Positions 35,520-47,431 of a DNA stretch of 64,000 nt are shown one piece after another. The stretch lies in assembly GCF_024323335.1 (NCBI RefSeq), contig NC_066582.1, positions 88,470,944 through 88,534,943 of the forward strand, read 5' to 3'. The notes beneath the pieces are model-generated. The model was not told the origin of the DNA, searched no databases, and saw nothing but the letters and a program-made list of their open reading frames with translations. The first letter of the stretch is position 1. Every line of letters starts with the position of its first letter. Source of the stretch: Lathyrus oleraceus. Lineage: Eukaryota; Streptophyta; Magnoliopsida; Fabales; Fabaceae. Position numbers and translations under genes: made by a program.

Positions 35520-36224
35520 AACAAGAGATTCATCACCACATGCCGCACTGATCTCTCTCTTAACGGATGCTTTTGAGTTGCTTACATTGAAACCATCCGG
35601 CTGTTTGATGCTTCCAAAGCACGACTTTTTTTTCCATTACTTGTATCCATTGACTTTCCTTCATGTTTTTCTGATGTAGTGTGTATCATATGTTCTGCAG
35701 GTCCACTCCAATTGTTTCACTTGGGCATGGAATGCCGCTTGATGAATGTTGACGGTTGCATGATAACACTTGCCGTTGGCGACGGTGGTTTTGGTTGGTC
35801 TTGGCATGATGTAAGGCTGTTAGAATTTGAATTGTAGATTATTACACTTTGGCTTGGTTTGTCATTTATATGTGTGCATGACCATTTGATGTATGATCTG
35901 TTTTGGGCAGGAAGTTTCTAGGATGGAGGCTTGTACAAAGAAAACTGCATCCAAAGTCATAACCACATAGTTTGGCCTACAGAAAATTGGCCTAACCAGG
36001 ATCATCAAGGCAATTGCAAACTGTTTGACAAGCCTTGGCCAGCAGCAGGATCAAGAATCGAGTAATCAAACTTTCCAATATGTCAAGGATGAGGTAAGTT
36101 CCTACTGGTTTGTGATTTCTCAAGTTTCTACTGGTTTGGCGATTCTACATTTGTTCATCAATTTGTTTGCTAGTTTTTTTCGTAACAGCCGGTAGATGTG
36201 GTGCAATGATCATCTGGTGCGGAG

Positions 36225-36524
36225 ATGATCTCAAATTCATTACACAACCTTGCCTCCCAAGAGGAAAACTGTGGACCTCCCTTCAGTTATGCAAATTTTG
36301 AGACTGCAGGATACGATTTGAAGGCAATAAATCTGAACGAAATGGTGATGAGGGTGCTAGCTTGTTTTCAACCAACTGAGTTTTCTGTAGCTGTTCACGT
36401 GGATAATGCTAGCAAGTCATTTGAGCAGGGGTGTTTGCTGGATGTTAAGGGATACTGCTGTGAAGAGAAGAGCCACCAAGGGCTTGGAATGAGTGGATCT
36501 GTTAAATTCTTGATGGGGCTCTGA
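36225..36524 (+). pseudogene. AdoMet decarboxylase fragment, right LTR copy
   Basis: Same frame and length as the left copy, with one amino-acid difference (D for N in AGYDLKAINL, as usual in the family) and a few silent changes. Antisense to element D. Confidence 0.88.
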
Positions 36525-37269
36525 TTGTTCATTAGGATTGTATTTGTAGGATTTATGTAATGGGATGAACTTGTATGAAAATGTTGAGAAATGCAATTTT
36601 GGAACATGATTTTGTAATTTATGAAAATGTTGTAATGCTTGTGTAATGAATTCGGAAATGGAAATGGATATACAATGGTAATTGAATGTAATTAGACATG
36701 AAAATATGTGTATGAAAATGAGTTTGGAAATGCTTGAATGCTAAATATTATTGAATGTTATGAAATGTGTGTATGTGCTATTTTGATTTGGAATGAACTA
36801 TGGATGGAAAATGGGTCGTGTTTGGTTATAAAATGGATTTTTTAGAAATAATCCAAGACTAATTTAAATATCAGTTTAAATAATAATAAAAAATCAGTAA
36901 AAACCAAATTAAAATCAAATTAATTCATAATTTGTTAAAATTACTTTGATATCAATTCTAACATTTATTTGAAAATTAAAATCAATTAGAGTTTGAATCA
37001 TTAGTAAAAATAACAAATAAAATTAAATTGAAATTTGGAATTAAACTTAATTCGAAATTAAAATCAAATTGAAAATTAAAAAGTCAAATAATTAAAATCC
37101 AATTCATAATCAAAAGCACCATGATCAAAAAGGCATAGACAATGACCAATGTGTAACAAAAATATGGACTTGGGAATGAATGTATGCAAATGAACTTTAG
37201 GCCAAGTGCCAAATAAAAAATAAAAAAAATGAAAAAATTTCAGGACCAAAATCGGGGTATGACAGAGGA

Positions 37270-39499
37270 ATTATTTGACTCTAATGGAATATCCCATGAT
37301 TTCTCCTGCCCTAGAACTCCACAACAAAATGGAGTTGTAGAGAGGAAGAATAAGACACTCCAAGAGATGGCCAGAACCATGATCAATGAAACAAATGTGG
37401 CTAAGCACTTTTGGCCCGAAGCTGTAAATACAGCGTGTTACATTCAAAATAGAATCTCCATAAGACCTATTCTGGAGAAGAATCCCTATGAACTGTGTAA
37501 AGGAAGAAAACCAAACATTTCATATTTTCATCCTTTTGGATGTTCGTGTTTTATTTTAAATACTAAAGAACATCTGAAAAAGTTTGATTCCAAAGCACAA
37601 AAAGGTATTATGTTAGGATACTCATAACGCTCTAAAGGCTACAGAGTATACAATACAGAAACCAAAATTGTGGAAGAATCAATTCATGTCAGATTTGATG
37701 ATAAGCTTGACCCTGAAAAGTCAAAGCTAGTTGAAAAACTTGCAGATTTGGAGATCACTCTTGCAGGATCTGACGAGAAGATTAAAGCTCAAGAAGCAAC
37801 TGCCATTCAAACCCCAGAAGGAACTAACTCCCCAGTAATCCCAAAGAAAGCTAAAAGTCGCCTCGACATATCTGAAGAGTTGATTATGGGAAATAAGGAC
37901 GAACCTATCCGAACTAGGTCTACCTTCAAGACTCCTAAAGAAACCCCTCTGGGACTAGTATCTCTGATCGAGCCTACTTCCTGTGACGAAGCACTTCAGG
38001 ATAGCGACTGGGTTCTAGCCATGCAAGAAGAGCTAGATCAATTCACAAAGAACGATATCTGGGATCTTGTTCCTAAGCCCAGAGGCACTCACGTTATCGG
38101 AACCAGACGGGTCTTCAGAAACAAGCTGAATGAGAAAGGAGAAGTTGTCAGAAACAAATCTCGACTGGTGGCTCAAGGTTACAGTCAACAAGAAGGTATT
38201 GACTACAATGAAACCTTTGCTCCAGTCGCCAGGTTAGAATCTATTCGCCTACTTGTATCATTCGCTATAAATCATTCTATCAAATTGTGTCAAATGGATG
38301 TCAAGAGCGCATTCCTTAATGGTTATATATCAGAAGAAGTGTATGTCAACCAACCTCCAGGTTTTGAAAATTCAAATTATCCAGAACATGTTTTTAAACT
38401 TAAGAAATCTTTATATGGACTTAAACAAGCTCCCAGAGCTTGGTATGAACGATTAAGTAATTTTCTTTTGGAACATGATTTTATCAGAGGGAAAGTTGAC
38501 TCTACACTCTTCTGTAAAAACCTTAATAATGATCTCATGATATGCCAGATATATGTTGATGATATCATTTTTGGTTCAGCTAACGCCTCTGTATGTCAAG
38601 AATTCTCTGAGCTAATGCAGGCAGAATTTGAAATGAGCTTAATGCAAGAACTAAAGTTCTTCCTAGGGATTCAAATCAATCAAACTTCAGAAGTCACGTA
38701 CGTTCATCAAAGCAAATACATAAAAGACATTCTGAAGAAATTTGATATGGCTGAATGCAATTCTGCAAAGACACCCATGCATCCAACCTGCATTCTTGAA
38801 AAAGAAGAAGTCAGTAAAAAGGTTTGTCAGAAGTTCTATCGTGGTATGATAGGCTCCCTTCTCTATCTGACTGCTACTCGCCCTGACATTCTATTTAGTG
38901 TTTGTCTCTGTGCTAGGTTTCAATCAGATCCTAGAGAAACTCACTTAACAGCAGTTAAGAGAATTCTCAAATATCTGAAAGGAACTCCTAACATGGGCCT
39001 GATGTATGAGAAAACATCAGAGTATAGACTCTCTGGTTTTTGTGATGCAGATTACGCAGGAGACAGAATGGAACGAAAAAGTACATCTGGAAATTGTCAG
39101 CTCTTGGGAAACAACCTGATATCCTGGGCCAGCAAAAGACAATCAACCATAGCCCTGTCCACTGCAAAAGCGGAATACATCTCAGCATCACTGTGCACTA
39201 CTCAGATGCTCTGGATGAAGAATCAGTTAGAGGATCTGCAAATCTTCGAGAGTAACATTCCTATCTTTTGTGATAATACTGCTGCCATTTGTTTAAGTAA
39301 GAATCCCATTTTACACTCCAGAGCTAAGCACATAGAAATAAAACATCATTTTATCAGAGACTATGTTCAGAAAGGGGTAGTAACATTGAAATTCATTGAT
39401 ACTGATCATCAATGGGCTGACATATTTACTAAACCTTTAGCTGAAGATAGATTCCTCTTCATCCTAAAGAATCTGAACATTCAAAAGTGCCCTGAATAA
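37270..39499 (+). pseudogene. Element A pol, right part: integrase C-half, reverse transcriptase, RNase H
   Basis: Resumes directly after the second gagga. QQNGVVERKN supplies the catalytic Glu of integrase. A stop TAA at 37625-37627 breaks the frame after GIMLGYS; the same frame then continues. Reverse transcriptase motifs are WDLVPKP, RLVAQGYSQQEGIDY, QMDVKSAFLNG and the catalytic YVDDIIFG (38550-38573). RNase H motifs are CDADYAGD, STAKAEYIS, CDNTAAI and HSRAKHIEIKHHFIRD. The frame ends at a normal stop after IQKCPE. With gag and protease broken upstream, the polyprotein cannot be made. Confidence 0.93.
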
Positions 39500-39984
39500 T
39501 ATGTGCCTCTGAAGTTGTAAAATGAGACTCTAATGTAAACACAATGGATTCTGCCTCTGACTCTGATACTCCTACCAAGTTAGAAGCCATCTGAGTTAGA
39601 ATTCTCCAGAAACCAATCCTTTGGTATTCCTGAAGATCAAATAAAGCAAACACGTGGAGTACCTTGCGTCTGGCCTTAGAACTTCTAGACAGCTGTCTAG
39701 CAGTAATTAAGGAACAGTCTCTTGAGATCTCCTCGAGCAGTGTACTAGCTATTGGGATTAGACATCACTAATGAGCTGTAATCATTTTTCCCTCTAAACG
39801 TGCTGACTTGGTTTTTGTGCTAAACTCTGTTTTGTGTGTCATTTTGCATGCGCCCTAATTTGGGTATTTAAACACATTCATTTCACACATTGCACACTTT
39901 TCACTCTCACGCACCCTTAAACCTCAGCTCTCTCAAAGATTCCTGCAAGCATTCTTCATCTCCATCTCAGTTTTCAATAACATC

Positions 39985-40610
39985 ATGGATGCTCAACAAC
40001 AAGCTGTTTACAACTTCTCTCAACAAATGAATTCAAGCGAACCAGCTCCAAGTTCAAGCAACCCAAACCCAGCGGTTACTGGTGTAGTCACAACTCCAAT
40101 CTACAAGGAGCCTCACATTCTCGATCGTGAGCCTCACATCAATCTTGCTACGCCATTTGAGAAACTGGAAGTATTATGTGAATCATTGGCAGATTTTGAC
40201 AACATGAAAAGGAATGGCATCGACCTCACTGAAGAACTCAGCAATCAAGGTTGGGGAAACTACTTCAAACGTCTATATGGTCCTGTTTACACAAATCTTG
40301 TGAAGGAATTCTAGAGATTCGCTGATGCTGATGATCACTTCATTGTCTCCTATGTTTTGGGAGTCAAGATAGTGATAATTGAGAAGTCAAACCTACTCTG
40401 GACACTTCCTGGGATGCTCTAAAAGAATAGAGGGAAATTCCCCATGGACTCTATCTGTTCTCAAAGGAAGACCCCCCGAGATGTGATCCTTTTCTATCTG
40501 GATAATCTGATGAAAGAAGGCGTGGATATCTCAGACTTCAACCTAAGCGAGCTACCAGAAACTGCTCCAAACTTCATGAAGCATCCACGAGGACCCTCTG
40601 AGAAGGCAAG
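39985..40610 (+). pseudogene. Element A env-like ORF, left part
   Basis: After about 480 bp of non-coding spacer, an ATG at 39985 opens a 109-codon frame (PHILDREPHINLATPFEKLE, then GWGNYFKRLYGPVY) that stops at TAG 40312-40314. Sequence after the stop still looks coding (FADADDHFIVSYVLGVK) with at least one more frame change. It sits where Sireviruses carry an extra ORF downstream of pol, called env-like in SIRE1. It is cut at 40610 by element E and resumes at 51575. A role as an envelope is not shown. Confidence 0.7.
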
Positions 40611-42712
40611 TGTCATACGGTGAACTGACTTGGGGTGTTTTGCTTTTTATCGCAATGTCGCGGATAGCAAGAGTCGCCACCGACTTTTCTTTTATCCAAT
40701 AAGGAAAGGTGGAAAAGAACAGGAAAGACCTCAATAGATTTTGGGTTCGGGAGGTACATTATACAAAGGGAAGGTGTTAGCACCCTTTGTATCCATGGTT
40801 ATCCATGGGCTCTTAATTGCTGGATCACTTATATTTTTGTCTGAAAAAGTGTCGGTGAATTGCTTAAAAAATGTTTGAAAGAGAGTTTAACTTTGTAATG
40901 ATTCTCGTATGAATGTATACAAAGTATTTATCTCATTTGATTTTGAAAATGGTTTAGAAAAATATAACTCGGTAATGATTCTAGTATGAATGTATACCAA
41001 GTGGTGATTTTCTAGGATTTGTAAAGCGTAAAGTGTGAGGGGTGGAAAATGTTTTAGGTTATGATCCAGTAATTGAGGGTTATACCTTCCTGAGGTCGTT
41101 ATGGGCATTTCCTATCCTTATGAGGGTAAAACTGTCCTTACTATTGAGAAGTAAGTAGTTTTATCCTTTGGATGTTTAAGGGTCATCGCAGGGTCATCGA
41201 TAGGTCATTGAAGGCAACAGTTGTAGGGATACCTTAGCATTCGAAGGGACTATCATCATTTAACCGTAGGCTACACCGAAGGGTCATCGAGGGACAAAAT
41301 CGTATTTTCGAAGGCAACGTCCGAGGGACTATGATGATTTAACCGAAGGGTCTTTGCTAAGGATATCCCCATATTCGCAGGACATGACCGTATTACGTAA
41401 TCGTGGGGTAATAAAGAGAGGTCCGATATTATTTATTTAAAGTCTGGATTTTAACAATTAATTAAATAGCCGTAATCAGTTAGGTAATTAGGTCCACAGG
41501 AAATCAATGAAATCAATACATTAAAAATCAAGCTTGGTGATTCAAGATGAATCTCCCTATTAAATTTAGGTCATCCAAAAGCCATCTCCTCAAGAATGTC
41601 CACACCTAAAGCGGCATGCCTAGCCGGTTATTTCTTTGGAAGTATGCTAGCCTTTACATCATGCAACACACGGATTAGAGCATTGAGGCAAAATACAATT
41701 GGAAATTGCCCCCTAAAATAAATATAACAGTCAGAAATTTAAGCCAAATAATGCAGAATCATGATTAGATGAACATAAAATGGACAACAAAGAGACAAAA
41801 CAGCCACTGTCCCGTTCGCCTCTACTTCGCCTAGCGAAGGCTCAACGAAGGCTCGCTGCGGGCTCGCCTAGCGATGAGCTAGCGAGCGGCCACGGGTTTG
41901 AAATTTGAGAACAGTATGACCTCAACCTGCGGCATGGCTTATGGCATTCAATACATAATTATACGGTTCAGCATTCACAACATTCAGGCACACTTAAATT
42001 CACATGCAAAACTTCAAATATGTTTATGAATTCAATTATAATATCATCCACAAGTTAAGAACATGAAGCGGTACCACATGCCAAATGAGAACACAAGGCG
42101 ATATCACATGCAGATTAAGAACCTAAAGCGGTACCACATGCAAAATAAGAAAATAAACCAATAATAGGGATGCAAACCTGTTTGCAATCGAATTGCAACC
42201 TTGAATTGGCGAGCCGGATTGAGTTGGGCGGCGGTAGCTTCGGAGCGGGTGAGCGGCCTTCAAGGTTTCCGTCTTCCGAATTCTCTGGATCAGCAGGGTT
42301 TCTATGTTTCTCCCTCTGGGTCTGTGTGTCCGTCTTCGTCCGTCTGTGTGTGTCTTTTCGTGGCAGAGGAGCTGGTATTTATAGTAGTAGTGGTGGTGAC
42401 CTAATGGGCTTAAAATGAGGTCCAGAACTTCAAATTTTCGCAAGCTTCGCTAGGCGAAGGAATTGCTCGCCTAGCGAGCAAGCTAGGTCTGGGCTTTTTC
42501 TGGACCTGATGCTTCGCTGGGCGAGTGGCATGCTGAGATATTCGCTAGGCGAAGGAATTGCTCGCCTAGCGAGCAAGCTATTTTGGGCCACTTTGGATTA
42601 GGCCTGTTGTGAGCTGGGCTTTTGTCCATTTGATATCAGTGCCTTGCAGATCAAGTCAGAGGGTCTTGGAAAATGCTTTGTAATACCAACGGGCAAATTT
42701 TGGGGTATGACA
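40611..42712 (-). repeat. Element E 3' LTR (left copy)
   Basis: 2102 bp, matching 49468-51569 with only a few substitutions. Near its element-sense start it holds two copies of a paired hairpin cluster (42448-42484 and 42540-42576) formed by CTTCGC-TAG-GCGAAG and GCTCGC-CTA-GCGAGC. A third related cluster is at 41815-41885. Confidence 0.94.
42448..42576. repeat. GC-rich paired hairpins in element E LTR
   Basis: Two clusters 92 bp apart, each with CTTCGC-TAG-GCGAAG followed by GCTCGC-CTA-GCGAGC. The two hairpins in a cluster are near reverse complements of each other. Identical clusters are in the other LTR (51301-51340 and 51397-51433). They are far more GC-rich than the surrounding sequence. 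Confidence 0.8.
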
Positions 42713-43195
42713 GCTGCCCCTGTTCAATATTCTTGCACCGAGAGAGTAGAATGGTATGTGCCGTTCGTGGTCTGGAGGTGAAAGATTATTGAACACTATA
42801 ATGCCCCGAAAATTTGCGCTTGTCCATTAGGAGCTAGTCTTGATGGAGATGGGCTTAGAGGTGCCATCCAGGAAACCTGATGAGGAGATTTCCAGATTGT
42901 GTCATACGTTAGACGATATCTGGAGACATGGGTGTCACACCGGGTCGTACATCAGACCGTATAGTGAATCATCCATCATGCTGTTGACTTCGCTGGGGAG
43001 TCAGAGTATGTTATACACTGCTGGGGATAAGGGATCAGAATGGATCGTATATTAGACCGTGTCTGAATACCAGAGTGAGTTATTCATTAGGCGAATGACT
43101 TTGCCGGGGATGAAAGATCAGAATGGATCGTACGCTAGATCGCATCTGAGCTGCAGAAGGAGCCGTCCGTTAGGCTGAATCTGCTGAAAATGGAG

Positions 43196-43974
43196 TAGTC
43201 GTGTACTAGACTACCATTCAGAAATGTACCTGTCCGAAGGTAGCATCTGAGTAAGGGGAGTAGCCGTATACCAGACTACCATTCAGGAATGTACCTGTCC
43301 GAAGGTAGCACCTGAGCAAGGGGAGTAGCCGTATACCAGACTACCATTCAGGAATGTACCTGTCCGAAGGTAGCACCTGAGCAAGGGGAGTAGCCGTATA
43401 CCAGACTACCATTCAGGAATGTACCTGTCCGAAGGTAGCACCTGAGCAAGGGGAGTAGCCGTATACCAGACTACCATTCAGGAATGTACCTGTCCGAAGG
43501 TAGCACCTGAGCAAGGGGAGTAGCCGTATACCAGACTACCATTCAGGAATGTACCTGTCCGAAGGTAGCACCTGAGCAAGGGGAGTAGCCGTATACCAGA
43601 CTACCATTCAGGAATGTACCTGTCCGAAGGTAGCACCTGAGCAAGGGGAGTAGCCGTATACCAGACTACCATTCAGGAATGTACCTGTCCGAAGGTAGCA
43701 CCTGAGCAAGGGGAGTAGCCGTATACCAGACTACCATTCAGGAATGTACCTGTCCGAAGGTAGCACCTGAGCAAGGGGAGTAGCCATATACCAGACTACC
43801 ATTCAGGAATGTACCTGTCCGAAGGTAGCACCTGAGCAAGGGGAGTAGTCGTATACCAGACTACCATTCAGGAATGTACCTGTCCGAAAGTAGCACCTGA
43901 GCAAGGGAGTAGCCGTATACCAGACTACCATTTAGGAATATACCTGTCCGAAGGTAGCACCTGAGGAGATAAAG
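43196..43974. repeat. Satellite array in element E 3' UTR, 65-bp unit, 12 copies
   Basis: The word tag(c/t)cgt starts units at 43196, 43261, 43326, 43391, 43456, 43521, 43586, 43651, 43716, 43781, 43846 and 43910: eleven steps of 65 bp, the last 64 because one G is lost. Units 2 to 9 are almost identical. Each contains the dyad GTAG(C/T)C-GTATACCA-GACTAC. Confidence 0.95.
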
Positions 43975-44720
43975 GTCTAACTTGGTCGTACATTAAACCT
44001 TATCTGAGTTGTCCGAGGACTTGACGGTCTAACTTGGTCGTACACTAGACTGTCACTGAGCAGAATCTGGTCTAACTTGGTAGTACATTAGACTGTATTC
44101 GAGTTGAATCCGAGGACTTGACGGTCTAACTTGGTCGTACATTAGACTGTATTCGCAGAATCTGACTTGAAGGTCTAACTTGGTCATACATTAGACTGTA
44201 TTTGCAGAATCTGACTTGAAGGTCTAACTTGGTCGTACATTAGACTGTATTTGAGTGGTATTTGAAGATTTGAAGGTCTAACTTGGTCGTACATTAGACT
44301 GTATCTGAGTTATTGAAGGTCAGAATGGATCGTACGCTAGATCGTATCTGAGTTGAAGGAGTCATGTATTGAGATGAATCAGGGTGGACCGTATGCTAGG
44401 TAGTACCTGAGAAGTGAAGGTCCAACTGGGTCGTACATTAGACCGTGTTGGGAGTAGTTGAAGATCAGAATGGATCGTCCGTTAGATCGTATCTGAGTGG
44501 AAGGAGTTATATGTTGAGCCGAATCAGAACGAACCGTATGCTAGGCTATATCTGATAGTATTTGTATATGTTGTATTTGCAATGAATATTTGGGATGGGC
44601 TTATAGATGCCATCGTTAGGAGGATGTCAGAATGAATGTCGACATGGAGCAGATCTGAAAGATGTATCTGAAGAAGAAAGTAGTCGTACGCTAGACTACA
44701 CCTCGGAATATACCGTATGC
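43975..44720. repeat. Diverged hairpin repeats following the 65-bp array
   Basis: Irregular units of about 50-60 bp are built on (t)cta or cag spacers plus stem-loop-stem: GGTC-GTACATTA-GACC (44429-44444), GATC-GTACGCTA-GATC (44328-44343) and GTAGTC-GTACGCTA-GACTAC (44680-44699). A similar one precedes the array at 42943-42958. They appear to be older relatives of the 65-bp unit. Confidence 0.8.
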
Positions 44721-45897
44721 TAGGCAGTGTCTGAGGGTTATAGTTGAATTTTGAATGTAATTGATGAAGATGTCCGTCTGAATGGACCTTTGTTTTGACT
44801 GTGTCAGGAGGATGATTAACCTGAAAAATAAAGTTAGCTTCATGCCATGTCATGATGCATGAGATGCAAATGTTGTATGCATGCGAAATGGTGTAATGAG
44901 TGAATTATGCGTCTGGAATAAATGAGAGCATTGTATACATGTATATGTTATGAAATGATGTAATATATATGATGCGGAATGAAAATTGTATGTAGGTATG
45001 TGATGTGAAATGAGTGCACTATGTGTCTGAAACGTTCTTCCAGGGGATTCTACTGGGGAAATAAATCTCAGTCTTCTGGTCGGAGATATTTGTATTGATG
45101 ACCCTTCCTTAGCTAGGGGTATTTGACTTCTGTCTGATGGTAGAAACATTCGACAGAGCCTGGCTGGGGATAGAAGAGATGACCAATTCGTCTAGTGATG
45201 CCCATTTCTTCTGGGGAATAACTGGCTTAGCCGGGGAATCGAATTAGCAACAGATTCATTGGGAAGCGTGATTAGACCTTCTCCTCGATCCTGAAGTCGT
45301 GTAGTAATTGCTATTACTATTCTAGGCATGCATTTTTGGTAAACATTGATCATATTCAAGTGCATAAATCAATTCAAAGTAAATCAATGGACGTTTACGC
45401 AAACAAAACAGAAAAGGTAAAACAAAAGCATCTTTTTGGAAATGAAATTGTATTGATTTTGAAAGAGGGCCTATAAATAGGCAATTTGTGTACAAGGAGA
45501 CAGAAATCCTAGTAAGAGGAAATTGCCGAGAAAACAAAGAAAAAGCTATGCAGGAAAAGTCCTGTTGATTTTAAATCCACTACCGTCATTATGTCTTCAA
45601 GCATCTCATCTCCTGCTGTCGGATAGAAGTGATTGGCTTGTTCGGTCCCTTGAAACTTGGGTGAAGCTGACAGAGAACGGGGCATAGTCATACGCTTTAA
45701 TCCCTAATTTTTGCCTGGACCGCCTTTTCAGGTTTTCAGTCCACCGGGATACCCTTTTTTGCTCAAGCCGCCTTTTCAGGTTTTCGACTTGCCGGGTGTA
45801 CGTCTTTATATGTTTATCCCTAATTTTTGCCCGAACCCTTTTGGTTCGCCGGGATGCCCTTACTTTTGCCTAGGTACGTCGACCTAGCGGGTCTCTT

Positions 45898-46518
45898 TTA
45901 TGCGTAGTATTTTTTAACTATGTCAGCGTTCACAGGATTCGGGAAGTCTTCGCCATCCATTGTAGCAAGTATCATGGCTCCACCAGAGAATACTTTCTTA
46001 ACTACAAATGGCCCTTGGTATGTGGGGGTCCATTTGCCTCTGGGATCACCTTGTGGTAGGATGATACGCTTGATCATCAAGGCGCCAAGTTGATACACCT
46101 GTCTCTTGACCTTTTTGTTAAATGCTTGAGTCATGCGCTTAATGCTTGGGTCATGCGCTTAATGCTTGGGTCATGCGCTTCTGATATATCTGCCCATGAC
46201 AAACAGCCGCGAGTCTCTTCAATCAAATTTATCTGATCGAGTCGAGTCTGAATCCGTTCCTCTTCATCTAAGCCCGCCCCTTTCATGATTCTTAGAGAGG
46301 GAATCTGAACTTCCACTGGTAAGATGGCTTCCATTCCATAGACTAAAGAGAAAGGGGTTGCCCCTGTCGAAGTGCGGTAACCATGAAGAGCAGAAGGTAA
46401 CATCATGCCAGTCTTTGTATGTTACTGCTATATTCTTGATATTGTTAGCAGCCTCCACGGCGCCGTTCGTCTTTGGCCGGTACAGAGAAGAGTTATGGTG
46501 TTTTATTTTGAACTGCAT
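45898..46518 (-). pseudogene. Element E integrase C-terminal remnant
   Basis: Minus-strand pieces in alternating frames: RPKTNGAVEAANNIKNI (with the region of the catalytic Glu), then YRTSTGATPFSLVYGMEAI and LPVEVQIPSLR, then QGPFVVKKVFSGGAM and the end ADIVKKYYA followed by a stop. This is the usual C-terminus of Tat/Ogre pol. A 22-bp unit (gcgcttaatgcttgggtcat) is repeated in tandem at about 46133-46180 and disturbs the frame. The integrase N-terminus and the first two catalytic Asp residues are gone. Confidence 0.85.
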
Positions 46519-46529
46519 GCAGCGTTCAG

Positions 46530-47140
46530 TTTAGTACCATTATCAGTGATAACTCTTTCAGGAGACAGCAGGTTTCTCGAATGTATATTTGATAAGATCC
46601 ATCTTAGAAATCAATAAAGTGGTATGATTCAACATATACTGTCTTAGTCGGCGAGCAGCCTAGGCCAAAGCACAGCAAGCTTTCTCGAGCTGTGAGTATC
46701 TTGTTTCACAGTCGGTACCTTTTGCTAAGGCAGTGTATGGCATGCTCTTTTCGACCAGACTCGTCATGTTGCCCCAGCACACCCTATTGAATTTTCTAAC
46801 ACGGTCAAATACATAGTTAGAGGTCTTTCTTCAGCTGGTGGCATCGGAACTGGAGGTTCTTGGAGATATTTCTTGATTTTGTTATTCATCATTCCATACC
46901 ATCTCTTGATTTTTCCTTTTTAGTAATTTGAAGATGGGTTTGCAGGTAGCAGTCAAGTGTGGAATGAATCGGGCAATGTAATTCAAGTGTCCCAAGAAAC
47001 CTCTGACTTCTTTCTTGTCTATTTCAGTACCCAGATTTGCAATTTCAATTGATTCCTCTTGCGGCTGTATGGTCTTTTCCTTTTGTAGTACCAGTCTGGC
47101 AAGTTCTCCAGGGACTTCACAATCTTCCTCACTTCCATCC
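46530..47140 (-). pseudogene. Element E reverse transcriptase / RNase H remnant
   Basis: A short minus-strand piece with EIDKKEVRGFLGHLNYIARF followed by IPHLTATCKPIFKLLK is the end of the gypsy reverse transcriptase (connection region). It is followed by RNase H-like fragments (YSQLEKACCALA) with stops. The YxDD catalytic centre is absent. The junction to the integrase piece is near 46520-46620. Confidence 0.75.
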
Positions 47141-47431
47141 TCGGCTTGGTAGATCGGATTTTCAAAGTTATAATGAACAGTAGCAGAGTTATTACCAACA
47201 GGATCCAGAGTGGATATGGATCGGCAAATTGTTACGTGCGTGTGTGCAAGAAAACATAGCTTGTTTTGAAAAAAATGACAGGAAAGATAAAGAGCGCAAT
47301 ATTTGAATGCAAAAAGTCCATTGATTTATTGAATATGAATATGCTTATGAAATGACAAAACCCTTGAAAAATTAGCTATTATGCCCCGGGTATAGACACA
47401 ATGCTTTGAAGCACTAAAATAGCAATAACAA

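Larger units (their letters stand above)
19444..37264 (-). mobile_element. Element D: non-autonomous Tat/Ogre-like LTR retrotransposon with 6-kb gene-bearing LTRs
   Basis: Direct repeats 19444-25204 (5761 bp) and 31033-37264 (6232 bp) start TGTCGCACC and end GGTATGACA on the plus strand. The target-site duplication gagga is at 19439-19443 and 37265-37269. The element reads on the minus strand: 5' LTR on the right, primer site for tRNA-Arg at 31011-31030, leader with repeats, a short gag (29015-30022), a long non-coding 3' part with a 98-bp satellite, and a polypurine tract at 25205-25218. No protease, reverse transcriptase, RNase H or integrase is present, so D needs enzymes from a relative such as an intact Ogre. 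It split the integrase of element A. LTR divergence of about 1% suggests a recent insertion. Confidence 0.93.
31033..37264 (-). repeat. Element D 5' LTR (right copy, 6232 bp)
   Basis: It aligns to the left LTR with an offset of 12060 bp over the gene-bearing part. It contains 31515-31817 and at least one more hairpin unit that the left copy lacks, so it is probably the less deleted copy. It carries the same captured fragments: HD-ZIP III at 34857-35519 (minus) and AdoMet decarboxylase at 36225-36524 (plus). Confidence 0.93.
42713..45897 (-). other. Element E 3' untranslated region with satellite arrays
   Basis: It starts in element sense after the integrase stop and ends at the polypurine tract gaacaggggcagc (42713-42725). 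No coding region is supportable. It holds the 65-bp array (43196-43974), a looser array of related units to 44720, and a module at about 45705-45860 shared with element D. Confidence 0.8.

Noticed and set aside
42123..42443. ORFs of about 100 and 82 codons on both strands of the E LTR (also at 50980-51300).
   Set aside because: They overlap each other in opposite directions, match no domain, and lie within a Tat-type LTR.
43196..43974. CRISPR-like array because of regular 65-bp repeats.
   Set aside because: The whole unit is repeated with no unique spacers, and it lies in a plant retrotransposon 3' UTR.
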